Assembly (NCBI GenBank): GCA_027451305.1
Contig: DAIDJQ010000012.1
Coordinates: 1 to 14,389, forward strand
Source: Cellulomonas sp.
GTDB taxonomy: Bacteria; Actinomycetota; Actinomycetes; Actinomycetales; Cellulomonadaceae
Reading direction: 5' to 3'
Length of the DNA stretch: 14,389 nucleotides
Below are positions 1 through 6,180 of the stretch, one piece after another (position 1 is the stretch's first letter; the number at the start of each line of letters is the position of its first letter). Made by a program: the position numbers and the translations under genes. Under the pieces are notes generated by a model. It did not search any database, was not told the origin of the DNA, and saw only the letters and a program-made list of their open reading frames with translations.

Positions 1-362
1 GACCGTGCGCGACGGTGATCGCCACCACCGGGCTGCGCAAGGGCGAGGCACTCGCCCTCACGTGGGACGCCGTCGACCTCGAGCGGGGCGCTCTCACCGA
101 GACCGGACGTCCCATGGATCCGCGCAACGTGCTGCGTGCCATGACGACAGCCGCGGCCAAGGCCGGGCTGCCCGGCGTCAACGTGCACACCCTGCGCCAC
201 TCGGCAGCCACCGCATGGCTGGAGGCCTGCGTCAACATCAAGGCCGTCAGCGTGCTCCTGGGCCACGCCGACATCCGCATCACTGCGGACGACTACGGCC
301 ACGTCTCCGACGCCGTCGCGCAGGCAGCGATGGATGCCCTCTCGGACATCCTGCATCCCTGA
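1..362 (+). pseudogene. Tyrosine recombinase (integrase) C-terminal part, internally deleted
   Basis: This is the C-terminal catalytic part of a phage- or ICE-type tyrosine recombinase. The frame is open to the left edge, so the gene begins outside the window. Counting from the GTG at 15, visible catalytic residues are Arg8 (TGLRKGEAL), His58 and Arg61 (HTLRHSAAT), His84 (LLGHADI) and the nucleophile Tyr94 (ADDYGH). In relatives, about 60-70 residues carrying the beta-hairpin with the catalytic lysine lie between the first Arg box and the segment like TGRPMDPRNVL. Here the two are joined almost directly, at about residues 20-32, so an in-frame deletion is inferred and the enzyme is probably inactive. 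The gene points at the 3' end of tRNA-Val(GAC), about 170 bp away, which fits insertion into that tRNA. I am sure of the family; calling it a pseudogene is inference. Confidence 0.8.
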
Positions 363-439
363 CTCACCCCTCGAACGGGGCACCTCATCCGGTGCAGAGC
401 ACCGCTGTCCACGCCCGTCCGGGAGCATCGCTGCAGATC

Positions 440-463
440 GCGTTGGGGTACGCGTTGGGGTAC
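440..463. repeat. Perfect 12-bp tandem duplication next to the integrase
   Basis: Two adjacent identical copies of GCGTTGGGGTAC fill 440-451 and 452-463. They lie between the recombinase stop codon and the tRNA-Val 3' end. Short direct repeats in this position are often arm-type binding sites of an integrase at the att site. The repeat is seen directly; that role is inferred. Confidence 0.7.
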
Positions 464-484
464 GGACGCCTCCGAGAAGCAAGA

Positions 485-514
485 AGGCCGTCCCGGATCC
501 CTCCGAAACGGCCT
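485..514 (-). terminator. Hairpin terminator downstream of the tRNA cluster
   Basis: AGGCCGT (485-491) pairs with ACGGCCT (508-514), and an inner CGGA/TCCG pair closes the loop. Read on the minus strand, the hairpin starts about 20 nt past the tRNA-Val 3' end and is followed by the pyrimidine-rich TCTTGCTTCT. It fits a terminator for the leftward tRNA operon. It would also face the end of the recombinase gene. Confidence 0.55.
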
Positions 515-534
515 GTGACCTGCAGTGATGCTGG

Positions 535-606
535 TGGGCGATACTGGGATCGAACCAGTGACCTCTTCCGTGTCAGGGAAGCGCGCTCCCGCTGCGCCAA
601 TCGCCC
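535..606 (-). tRNA. tRNA-Val (anticodon GAC)
   Basis: The 72-nt cloverleaf has a 7-bp acceptor stem (GGGCGAT/ATCGCCC), a discriminator A and the TTCGATC T-loop. The anticodon stem-loop is CTTCC-CTGACAC-GGAAG, giving anticodon GAC, which reads GUC. The three bases after the discriminator are CCA (plus strand 532-534), so its CCA end is genome-encoded, unlike the other tRNAs here. It is the last gene of the Gly-Cys-Val cluster, and its 3' end faces the recombinase fragment, making it the likely attachment site. Confidence 0.96.
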
Positions 607-622
607 TTTCGGTGGTGAACCG

Positions 623-693
623 AGGTGGAGACGGGATTCGAACCCGTGTATACGGCTTTGCAGGCCGCTGCCTCGCCTCTCGGCCACTCCACC
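623..693 (-). tRNA. tRNA-Cys (anticodon GCA)
   Basis: The 71-nt cloverleaf has acceptor stem GGTGGAG/CTCCACC, discriminator T as usual for cysteine tRNAs, anticodon loop CTGCAAA and T-loop TTCGAAT. No CCA is encoded. It lies 16 bp upstream of tRNA-Val(GAC) in the cluster. Confidence 0.96.
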
Positions 694-742
694 GGTGAGA
701 CCGCAGTCCCCAGCGGCTGGTAGCCGATGTGGAGAGCCTCCG

Positions 743-815
743 AGCGGACGACGGGATTCGAACCCGCGACCCTCACCTTGGCAAGGTGATGCTCTACCAA
801 CTGAGCCACGTCCGC
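743..815 (-). tRNA. tRNA-Gly (anticodon GCC)
   Basis: The 73-nt cloverleaf has acceptor stem GCGGACG/CGTCCGC, D-arm GCTCAGTTGGTAGAGC, anticodon stem-loop CACCT-TGCCAAG-GTG with anticodon GCC, T-loop TTCGAAT and discriminator T. No CCA is encoded. It is the first gene of the leftward Gly-Cys-Val cluster, a gene order common in actinobacteria. Confidence 0.96.
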
Positions 816-855
816 GCTGCCGACGACCCCGGGGGGTTCGCCGTGTGCGTCCCGA

Positions 856-886
856 ACTCTAACCGAGGTCGTCGGGAAGAGTCCAA
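856..886 (-). promoter_or_regulatory. Promoter of the Gly-Cys-Val tRNA cluster
   Basis: On the minus strand a -35 TTGGAC (886-881) lies 18-19 nt before a -10 of TTAGAG or TAGAGT (862-856). The -10 lies about 40 nt before the tRNA-Gly 5' end. Both hexamers resemble the housekeeping sigma consensus, and no other promoter is seen for the cluster. Confidence 0.55.
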
Positions 887-926
887 CCGGTCGCGCCGGC
901 GGCGCGGCGCCACCCTCTCCGGCCGC

Positions 927-932
927 TAGCGT
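927..932 (+). promoter_or_regulatory. -10 element for a leaderless pabB transcript
   Basis: TAGCGT fits the actinobacterial -10 pattern TANNNT. It ends 6 nt before the pabB GTG start at 939, so transcription would begin at or beside the start codon. No clear -35 is visible and there is no usable ribosome binding site, which agrees with leaderless translation. Confidence 0.5.
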
Positions 933-938
933 GAGGCC

Positions 939-2024
939 GTGCTCGATCCGGACGCGACAGCCTGGTTCGCCGGCGTCCGGGCGCGCGGTGCGATCGAGAC
1001 CGTGGACCTGGCGGACCGGCCCGACGGACTGGTGCGTCCCGGCTGGTGGGCCGTGGTGGGGGAGTTCGAGGGTCGTGTGCGCGCCTGGCGCTTCGCGGAC
1101 GTCCGCGTCGACAAGACGCACCGGGAGCCGCACCACGAGCCGGCGTGGACCGGTCCTGACACAGGCGCCTGGTCGAGCTCGATGGTCCGTGAGCAGTACG
1201 AGGCCGGCGTCGAGACGGTTCGGGCGCGCATCAGGGCCGGCGACGTCTACCAGGTGAACCTCTGCCGGGTCCTCCGGGCGGACCTGCCGGCACCGCCGCG
1301 CGGTCCGGATGCCTGGGAGCTCGGCCGGGTGCTCGCAGCGGGCAACCCGGCGCCGTACCAAGGGGGAGTCCAGGTGGGCCCGTCGGAGGAGGACTCCGGC
1401 GTCTGGGTAGTGACGGCGTCTCCCGAGCTCTACCTGTCGGTGGACTCCGGCGCGATCACCACGGGCCCCATCAAGGGCACGGCCGTCGATGTCGCGGGCC
1501 TCACGGCCAAGGACCGTGCCGAGAACGTGATGATCACCGACCTGGTCCGCAACGACCTGCAGCGGGTGTGCCTCCCGGGCTCGGTCGACGTCACCACCCT
1601 GCTCGGCGAGGAACGGCACCCCGGCCTGGTGCACCTCGTGTCGACGGTCACGGGTCGCCTCGACCCCGAGGTGGCCCGCGCTCCGGACGGCTGGCGGCGG
1701 GTGCTGGACGCGACCTACCCGCCGGGATCGGTGTCGGGAGCACCCAAGTCGTCGGCGCTGCGCCTGATCGGCGAGCTCGAGCCGGTACCCCGCGGACCGT
1801 ACTGCGGCACCGTCGGGTGGGTGCACGTGCGGGAGGACGGGTCGGTGGCAGCCCGGCTCGCCGTCGGCATCCGGACCTTCTGGTGGTCCGCGGGAGTGCT
1901 CCGCTTCGGCACCGGTGCGGGCATCACCTGGGGCAGCGACCCGTCAGCCGAGTGGCGGGAGACGGAGCTGAAGGCGGCTCGGCTCGTCGGGCTGGCGTCC
2001 TCGGGACCGCGCGGACGACGCTGA
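939..2024 (+). CDS. pabB: Aminodeoxychorismate synthase component I (PabB type)
   Basis: The predicted 361-residue enzyme would aminate chorismate to 4-amino-4-deoxychorismate with ammonia from a glutaminase partner, for folate synthesis in the cytoplasm. The chorismate-binding domain covers about residues 85-350. Visible motifs are GDVYQVNLC (101-109), ASPELYL (160-166), PIKGT (177-181), ENVMITDLVRND (195-206), PPGSVSGAPK (261-270) and GAGITWGSDPSAEWRE (326-341). The lysine of PIKGT (Lys179) is the residue known to form the enzyme intermediate in PabB; anthranilate synthase TrpE has PIAGT, so PabB is preferred. The GTG at 939 is forced by an in-frame TAG at 927, 12 bp upstream. The protein is shorter than TrpE-like relatives at the N-terminus but the core looks complete. 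No pabA or pabC is visible nearby. Confidence 0.9.
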   Translation: MLDPDATAWFAGVRARGAIETVDLADRPDGLVRPGWWAVVGEFEGRVRAWRFADVRVDKTHREPHHEPAWTGPDTGAWSSSMVREQYEAGVETVRARIRAGDVYQVNLCRVLRADLPAPPRGPDAWELGRVLAAGNPAPYQGGVQVGPSEEDSGVWVVTASPELYLSVDSGAITTGPIKGTAVDVAGLTAKDRAENVMITDLVRNDLQRVCLPGSVDVTTLLGEERHPGLVHLVSTVTGRLDPEVARAPDGWRRVLDATYPPGSVSGAPKSSALRLIGELEPVPRGPYCGTVGWVHVREDGSVAARLAVGIRTFWWSAGVLRFGTGAGITWGSDPSAEWRETELKAARLVGLASSGPRGRR

Positions 2025-2064
2025 GCGCGCGCCGTAGCACCTGGGAATCGGCGAACGCCTGGGG

Positions 2065-2493
2065 TCAGGCGGTCAGCAGCGCGGCGATCAGGGCGCTGAT
2101 CTCGCCCTCCATGCGGTCGCTCTCGGCACCGAGCGGCACCAGCGACTCGGTCGCCGCGAGGAACCGGAGCACCGGCTCCGTCGGCGCCGCGAGCAGGGCG
2201 CTGCCCTCCACCCCGGACAGCGAGACGAGCGTGTAGTCGGGGTCCTCGTCACGCCAGATCTGCACGTCGCCGGTGCCGGCAGGATCCTCGGAGGTGGCGT
2301 GCATCCCCTGCGCCAGCAGCTCGCGGCCGAGCAGCCACGTCGAGGACGACTGACCGCCGGTGAACACGGCCCGGACGGTGTACGGGTCGGTGGTCCGGAA
2401 CGCCAGCTGGGTGCTCACCGGGACCACGCTCGCGTCGGAGCCGATGAGCTGCATCGCGACGACTTCGACGACGTCGTACGACGAGTTCGTCAT
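2065..2493 (-). CDS. SsgA-family (SALP) cell-division/sporulation regulator-like protein
   Basis: This 142-residue protein resembles the SsgA-like family found only in actinobacteria. In Streptomyces, SsgA and SsgB guide FtsZ to sporulation septa. Family features are the beta-rich stretch STQLAFRTTDPYTVRAVF (27-44), the WLLGRELLAQGM segment (53-64), GDVQIW (75-80) and the C-terminal helix with FLAATESLVPLGAE (111-124). I see no signal peptide or membrane segment. The ATG at 2493 has a good GGAGG ribosome binding site 6-7 nt upstream. It converges with pabB across 40 bp. The paralogue (SsgB or another member) cannot be set from sequence inspection, and if the host does not sporulate its task is open, probably in septum placement or wall growth. 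Confidence 0.85.
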   Translation of the reverse strand: MTNSSYDVVEVVAMQLIGSDASVVPVSTQLAFRTTDPYTVRAVFTGGQSSSTWLLGRELLAQGMHATSEDPAGTGDVQIWRDEDPDYTLVSLSGVEGSALLAAPTEPVLRFLAATESLVPLGAESDRMEGEISALIAALLTA

Positions 2494-2656
2494 CGGGTCC
2501 TCCAGTCGGCGGGCTCATCGGACAGTCACATCATGGCAGCGCAGCCCCTGATCTGGCGTGGGTGACCGACACCTTTCACCCGCCCGGAGCGGGGGCATTT
2601 CGTCCGGTCTCTTCCGTCGCCACCCGAACGGGCGTATACGGGCGGTGCGTGACCGG

Positions 2657-2707
2657 TTCGGCGATCCGCTCCGGGTTGGGTAGCATCCTCTCGACGCCCG
2701 CTACGGT
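2657..2707 (+). promoter_or_regulatory. Promoter region of tRNA-Val(CAC)
   Basis: TAGCAT at 2681-2686 is a good -10, with a weak TTCGGC (2657-2662) 18 nt upstream. A second TANNNT match, TACGGT (2702-2707), lies closer to the tRNA. The stretch 2494-2718 between the SsgA-family gene and the tRNA holds nothing else that I can support. Confidence 0.4.
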
Positions 2708-2718
2708 GGGCGTTCGCC

Positions 2719-2790
2719 GGGCGATTGGCTCAGTGGTAGAGCGCCTCGTTCACACCGAGGAGGTCACTGGTTCGAACCCAGTATCGCCCA
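2719..2790 (+). tRNA. tRNA-Val (anticodon CAC)
   Basis: The 72-nt cloverleaf has acceptor stem GGGCGAT/ATCGCCC, D-arm GCTCAGTGGTAGAGC, anticodon stem-loop CCTCG-TTCACAC-CGAGG with anticodon CAC reading GUG, and T-loop TTCGAAC. The discriminator is A and no CCA is encoded. By my alignment it matches tRNA-Val(GAC) at 61 of 72 positions, with one mismatch in the last 31 nt, but lies in the opposite orientation. Confidence 0.96.
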
Positions 2791-2795
2791 CAGCA

Positions 2796-2825
2796 GAAGG
2801 GGTCCCGCCGCGGCGGGACCCCTTC
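2796..2825. terminator. Perfect 30-bp palindromic terminator after tRNA-Val(CAC)
   Basis: GAAGGGGTCCCGCCG (2796-2810) is followed directly by its exact reverse complement (2811-2825), giving a very stable hairpin 5 nt past the tRNA 3' end. There is no long T-run, as is common for actinobacterial terminators. It should insulate thrS from tRNA transcription. Confidence 0.85.
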
Positions 2826-2878
2826 GTCGTCCCTGCGCGGACCTGTCCGGCGGACCCGGTGGGCGAAAGGCGGAGGAG

Positions 2879-2897
2879 GGCTCGGTAGCATCGAGCC
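2879..2897 (+). promoter_or_regulatory. -10 element of thrS centred in a 6-7-6 inverted repeat
   Basis: TAGCAT (2886-2891) is a plausible -10 about 94 nt before the thrS start. It lies inside a perfect dyad, GGCTCG (2879-2884) and CGAGCC (2892-2897). No convincing -35 is visible. The dyad could be an operator; chance pairing in GC-rich DNA is possible. Confidence 0.4.
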
Positions 2898-2903
2898 ACG
2901 CGC

Positions 2904-2952
2904 GGCCCGGCTGCTGCCGGGCCTGTGCGGCCCGCCGCCGACCATCGGCGGC
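2904..2952 (+). promoter_or_regulatory. thrS leader with two perfect 7-bp hairpins
   Basis: GGCCCGG/CCGGGCC (2904-2910 and 2917-2923, 6-nt loop) and GCCGCCG/CGGCGGC (2934-2940 and 2946-2952, 5-nt loop) follow each other in the presumed 5' UTR. The second ends 18 nt before the GAGGAG ribosome binding site. No T-box sequence was found. A regulatory role is inferred from structure only. Confidence 0.4.
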
Positions 2953-2984
2953 AGCGTGCCGACCGAACCCGAGGAGCACAGTCC

Positions 2985-4985
2985 GTGTCCGAGCCCATCA
3001 TGCTGACCGTCGACGGAGTCGAGACCACGGTCGAGGCGGGCACGACGGGCACCGACCTGTTCGCCGACCGCCGCGAGGTCGTCGTCGTCCGCGTCGACGG
3101 AGAGCTGCGCGACCTGTACCTGCCGCTGCCCGCCGGGGCGGTGGTGGAGGGCGTGACCATCGGCTCGCCCGACGGTCTGGCCGTGCTGCGGCACTCGACC
3201 GCGCACGTGCTGGCCCAGGCGGTGCAGGAGGTCAACGCCAAGGCTCGCCTCGGCATCGGACCGCCCATCACCGACGGCTTCTACTACGACTTCGACGTCG
3301 AGACGCCGTTCACCCCGGAGGATCTGCGTGCTGCGGAGAAGGTGATGGCCCGCATCGTCAAGGAGGGTCAGGTCTTCCGCCGCGTGGACGTCACCGAGGC
3401 GCAGGCGCGGCAGATCGAGGCCGACGAGCCCTACAAGCTCGAGCTGATCGGTCTCAAGGGCGACGCGTCCGACGAGGACGGCGCCTCGGTCGAGGTCGGG
3501 CTCGGCGGCCTGACCATGTACCAGAACCTCCGCAAGGACGGCTCGCTGGCCTGGCAGGACCTGTGCCGCGGCCCGCACCTGCCCAGCACCCGGCTCATCG
3601 GCAACGGCTTCCAGCTGACCCGTTCCGCGGCCGCCTACTGGCGTGGCAGCGAGAAGAACCCCCAGCTGCAGCGTGTGTACGGCACCGCGTGGCCCACCAA
3701 GGACGAGCTGCGGGCGCACCTCGACCGCCTCGCCGAGGCCGAGCGTCGCGACCACCGCCGCCTCGGCTCCGAGCTGGACCTGTTCTCGTTCCCGGACGAG
3801 ATCGGCTCCGGCCTGGCCGTCTTCCACCCCAAGGGCGGGATCGTGCGGATGGAGATGGAGGAGTACAGCCGCCGCCGGCACGTCGAGGCCGGCTACTCCT
3901 TCGTCAACACCCCGCACATCACCAAGGCGCAGCTGTTCCACACGTCGCGGCACCTCGACTGGTATGCCGACGGCATGTACCCGCCCATGCGGCTGGACAC
4001 CGAGTACCACGAGGACGGCACCGTCAAGCGTGAGGGCCAGGACTACTACCTCAAGCCGATGAACTGCCCCATGCACAACCTCGTGTACCGGTCGCGTGGT
4101 CGCAGCTACCGCGAGCTGCCCCTGCGGCTGTTCGAGTTCGGCACGGTGTACCGGTACGAGAAGTCCGGCGTGGTGCACGGCATGACCCGCGCACGGGGGT
4201 TCACGCAGGACGACTCGCACATCTACTGCACCCGCGAGCAGATGCGCGACGAGCTCGCCTCGCTGCTCACCTTCGTCCTGGACCTGCTGCGCGACTACGG
4301 GCTGAACGAGTTCTACCTCGAGCTGTCCACGCGCGACCCCAAGAAGTCGGTGGGTGACGACGCGACGTGGGTGGAGGCCACCGACACGCTGCGCGAGGTC
4401 GCCACCGCGTCCGGGCTGACGCTCGTCGACGACCCGGGCGGCGCCGCGTTCTACGGTCCCAAGATCTCCGTGCAGGCCAAGGACGCGATCGGCCGGACCT
4501 GGCAGCTGTCGACCATCCAGCTCGACTTCTTCGAGCCCGAGCTGTTCGAGCTGGAGTACACCGCCGCGGACGGCAGCCGGCAGCGTCCGGTGATGATCCA
4601 CCGGGCGCTGTTCGGGTCGATCGAGCGGTTCTTCGCGATCCTCGTCGAGCACTACGCCGGGGCGTTCCCGGCCTGGCTCGCCCCCGTGCAGGTGCTCGCA
4701 GTGCCCGTGGCCGAGCCGTTCCAGCCGTACCTCGAGGACGTCGTCGCCCAGCTGCGCGCACGCGGGATCCGGGCGGAGGTGGACGCCTCGGACGACCGCT
4801 TCGGCAAGAAGATCCGGAACGCGGCGACGCAGAAGGTGCCGTTCGTGCTGATCGCGGGGGGAGAGGACGTCGAGGCGGGTGCCGTCTCGTTCCGGTTCCG
4901 TGACGGCCGGCAGGAGAACGGCGTGCCGGTCGCCGTGGCGGTCGAGCGCGTGGCCGCCGCGGTGCGCGACCGCGTCCAGGTCTGA
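2985..4985 (+). CDS. thrS: Threonine--tRNA ligase
   Basis: This 666-residue class II synthetase charges tRNA-Thr in the cytoplasm. Domains in order are an N-terminal TGS domain (about 1-65), the editing/SAD domain starting at HSTAHVL (His70), the catalytic core, and the anticodon-binding domain from about residue 560. The expected zinc ligands are visible: Cys361 in MNCPMHN, His412 in DDSHIYC and His539 in MIHRALFGS. Motif 2 ([20 protein letters not shown]) and motif 3 are intact. The GTG at 2985 has GAGGAG 8 nt upstream; the ATG at 3000 is in frame but poorly spaced, and the frame is open further upstream without a better start. It is followed after 2 nt by the HIT gene and so heads a tightly packed operon, the same order as thrS-Rv2613c-pgsA1 in Mycobacterium tuberculosis. 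Confidence 0.97.
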   Translation: MSEPIMLTVDGVETTVEAGTTGTDLFADRREVVVVRVDGELRDLYLPLPAGAVVEGVTIGSPDGLAVLRHSTAHVLAQAVQEVNAKARLGIGPPITDGFYYDFDVETPFTPEDLRAAEKVMARIVKEGQVFRRVDVTEAQARQIEADEPYKLELIGLKGDASDEDGASVEVGLGGLTMYQNLRKDGSLAWQDLCRGPHLPSTRLIGNGFQLTRSAAAYWRGSEKNPQLQRVYGTAWPTKDELRAHLDRLAEAERRDHRRLGSELDLFSFPDEIGSGLAVFHPKGGIVRMEMEEYSRRRHVEAGYSFVNTPHITKAQLFHTSRHLDWYADGMYPPMRLDTEYHEDGTVKREGQDYYLKPMNCPMHNLVYRSRGRSYRELPLRLFEFGTVYRYEKSGVVHGMTRARGFTQDDSHIYCTREQMRDELASLLTFVLDLLRDYGLNEFYLELSTRDPKKSVGDDATWVEATDTLREVATASGLTLVDDPGGAAFYGPKISVQAKDAIGRTWQLSTIQLDFFEPELFELEYTAADGSRQRPVMIHRALFGSIERFFAILVEHYAGAFPAWLAPVQVLAVPVAEPFQPYLEDVVAQLRARGIRAEVDASDDRFGKKIRNAATQKVPFVLIAGGEDVEAGAVSFRFRDGRQENGVPVAVAVERVAAAVRDRVQV

Positions 4986-4987
4986 GG

Positions 4988-5563
4988 GTGGCCGACGAGG
5001 AGGCAGCCGGCCCCGCCGTGGAGGCTGACGGCGGCCTGGTGGGCGACCCCGACGGCTACCAGCGGCTGTGGACGCCGCACCGCATGGCCTACATCGGCGG
5101 TGCGGACAAGCCGACCGACGACGAGCCGGGACCCGGCTGCCCGTTCTGCCGCGCGCCCACGCAGCCGGACGAGCAGAGCCTGGTCGTCGCGCGTGGCGAG
5201 GTCGCGTACGTGGTGCTCAACCTGTACCCGTACAACTCCGGCCACCTGCTGGTGTGCCCGTACCGGCACGTCCCCGACTACACCGACCTCACCGGCGAGG
5301 AGTCCGAGGAGCTGACGTCCCTCACGCAGCGCGCGATGCGGGTGCTGCGTGAGGTGATGACGCCGCAGGGGTTCAACCTGGGGATGAACCAGGGCGAGGT
5401 CGCCGGTGCCGGTATCGCCGCGCACCTTCACCAGCACGTGGTGCCGCGCTGGCGCGGGGACTCCAACTTCCTGCCGATCGTCGCGCGGAGCCGGGCTCTG
5501 CCGGAGCTGCTGGCCGACACCCGCACCCGCCTCGCGGCGGCGTGGCCGAACCGGGGGGAGTGA
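4988..5563 (+). CDS. HIT-family hydrolase, Ap4A phosphorylase-like
   Basis: This 191-residue histidine-triad protein carries the signature HLHQHVVPRW with His146, His148 and His150; the last is the expected nucleotidyl acceptor. A CPFC pair (51-54) fits the metal-binding cysteines of this group, and LNLYPYNSGHLLVCPYRH (78-94) is the usual beta-strand block. The M. tuberculosis protein at the same place, Rv2613c, cleaves diadenosine tetraphosphate by phosphorolysis, so the same activity is likely. Ap4A is a by-product of aminoacyl-tRNA synthetases, which makes the position directly after thrS sensible. The start GTG is 2 nt after the thrS stop with no clear separate ribosome binding site, so translation is probably coupled. 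Its stop overlaps the pgsA start in GTGA. Confidence 0.9.
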   Translation: MADEEAAGPAVEADGGLVGDPDGYQRLWTPHRMAYIGGADKPTDDEPGPGCPFCRAPTQPDEQSLVVARGEVAYVVLNLYPYNSGHLLVCPYRHVPDYTDLTGEESEELTSLTQRAMRVLREVMTPQGFNLGMNQGEVAGAGIAAHLHQHVVPRWRGDSNFLPIVARSRALPELLADTRTRLAAAWPNRGE

Positions 5564-6180
5564 GCGACGTGCTGCACGGTCTGCGCGGCGCGATGACGCG
5601 ACTGTTCACCCCGGTCGCCCGCATCCTGCTGCGAGCCGGGGTGAGCCCGGACGCGGTCACGGCGACGGGGACTCTCGTCGTCGTGGTCACGGGCCTGTGG
5701 GCGTTCCCGACCGGGCACCTGCTGGTCGGCGCCGTGGTGATCGGCCTCAGCGCGCTGACCGACTCGCTCGACGGCGTCATGGCTCGGCAGGCGGGCCGGT
5801 CGGGCCCGTGGGGCGCCTTCCTCGACTCGACCCTGGACCGCTTCGCCGACGCCGCCGTCTTCGGCGGTCTGGTGCTGTGGTACTTCGGCGGCGGGCACGA
5901 CCGCCTCACCGCGGTTCTCGCGCTCGCGTGCCTGATCCTCGGATCGGTGGTGCCCTACGCCCGCGCCCGGGCCGAGGGCCTCGGTATGACGGCCTCCGGC
6001 GGGATCGCCGAGCGCGCGGACCGGCTGGTCGCCGTGCTCGTGGCCACCGCCGCGGTCGGCGTCGGCCTGCCACGGCTCGTGCTGACCCTGGTGCTCGGCC
6101 TGCTCGCCGTCGCCTCGGCGATCACCGTCGGCCAGCGCATGGCGGCCGTACGGCGACAGGTGCTCGAGGCCGGCCGGTGA
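5560..6180 (+). CDS. pgsA: CDP-alcohol phosphatidyltransferase (phosphatidylinositol phosphate synthase)
   Basis: This 206-residue integral membrane enzyme very probably joins CDP-diacylglycerol and inositol 1-phosphate into phosphatidylinositol phosphate, the precursor of PIMs. The full CDP-alcohol signature DxxDGxxAR-x8-GxxxDxxxD is present: Asp68, Asp71, Asp89 and Asp93. About six hydrophobic helices follow one another from residue 37 to 190. The start at GTG 5560 overlaps the previous stop in GTGA and gives the same N-terminal length as I recall for M. tuberculosis PgsA1; GTG 5569 has better spacing from the GGAG at 5557-5560 and is the alternative, and GTG 5542 is less likely. Substrate choice is inferred from the operon with pimA, since glycerol phosphate synthases share the motif. 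Confidence 0.92.
   Translation: MSDVLHGLRGAMTRLFTPVARILLRAGVSPDAVTATGTLVVVVTGLWAFPTGHLLVGAVVIGLSALTDSLDGVMARQAGRSGPWGAFLDSTLDRFADAAVFGGLVLWYFGGGHDRLTAVLALACLILGSVVPYARARAEGLGMTASGGIAERADRLVAVLVATAAVGVGLPRLVLTLVLGLLAVASAITVGQRMAAVRRQVLEAGR

Noticed and set aside
334..528. Small plus-strand open frame containing VGVRVGVR
   Set aside because: It overlaps the recombinase end, has no ribosome binding site, and its repeat simply reflects the 12-bp tandem DNA duplication.
573..1826. Long minus-strand open frame across the tRNAs and pabB
   Set aside because: It runs through tRNA-Cys and tRNA-Gly and is antisense to a well-supported pabB; its Arg/His/Gly-rich translation resembles no family.
939..2024. 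Anthranilate synthase TrpE
   Set aside because: The motif is PIKGT rather than PIAGT, and the N-terminal TrpE domain is short.
2719..2790. Second tRNA-Val as the att duplicate of an integrated element
   Set aside because: It is a complete tRNA with a different anticodon, inverted orientation and its own promoter and terminator, so it is a separate gene.
2791..2984. T-box riboswitch upstream of thrS
   Set aside because: No T-box consensus or Stem I features could be seen, and known actinobacterial T-boxes mostly control ileS.
2730..4652. Very long minus-strand open frame opposite thrS
   Set aside because: It is a mirror of GC-rich thrS codons and crosses a tRNA and a terminator; low-complexity Val/Leu/Gly content and no recognisable domain.
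5406..6176. N-terminal extension of the PIM acyltransferase frame
   Set aside because: It overlaps the HIT and pgsA genes in another frame, is Arg/Gly-rich, and the GTGA overlap at 6177 gives the expected family length.
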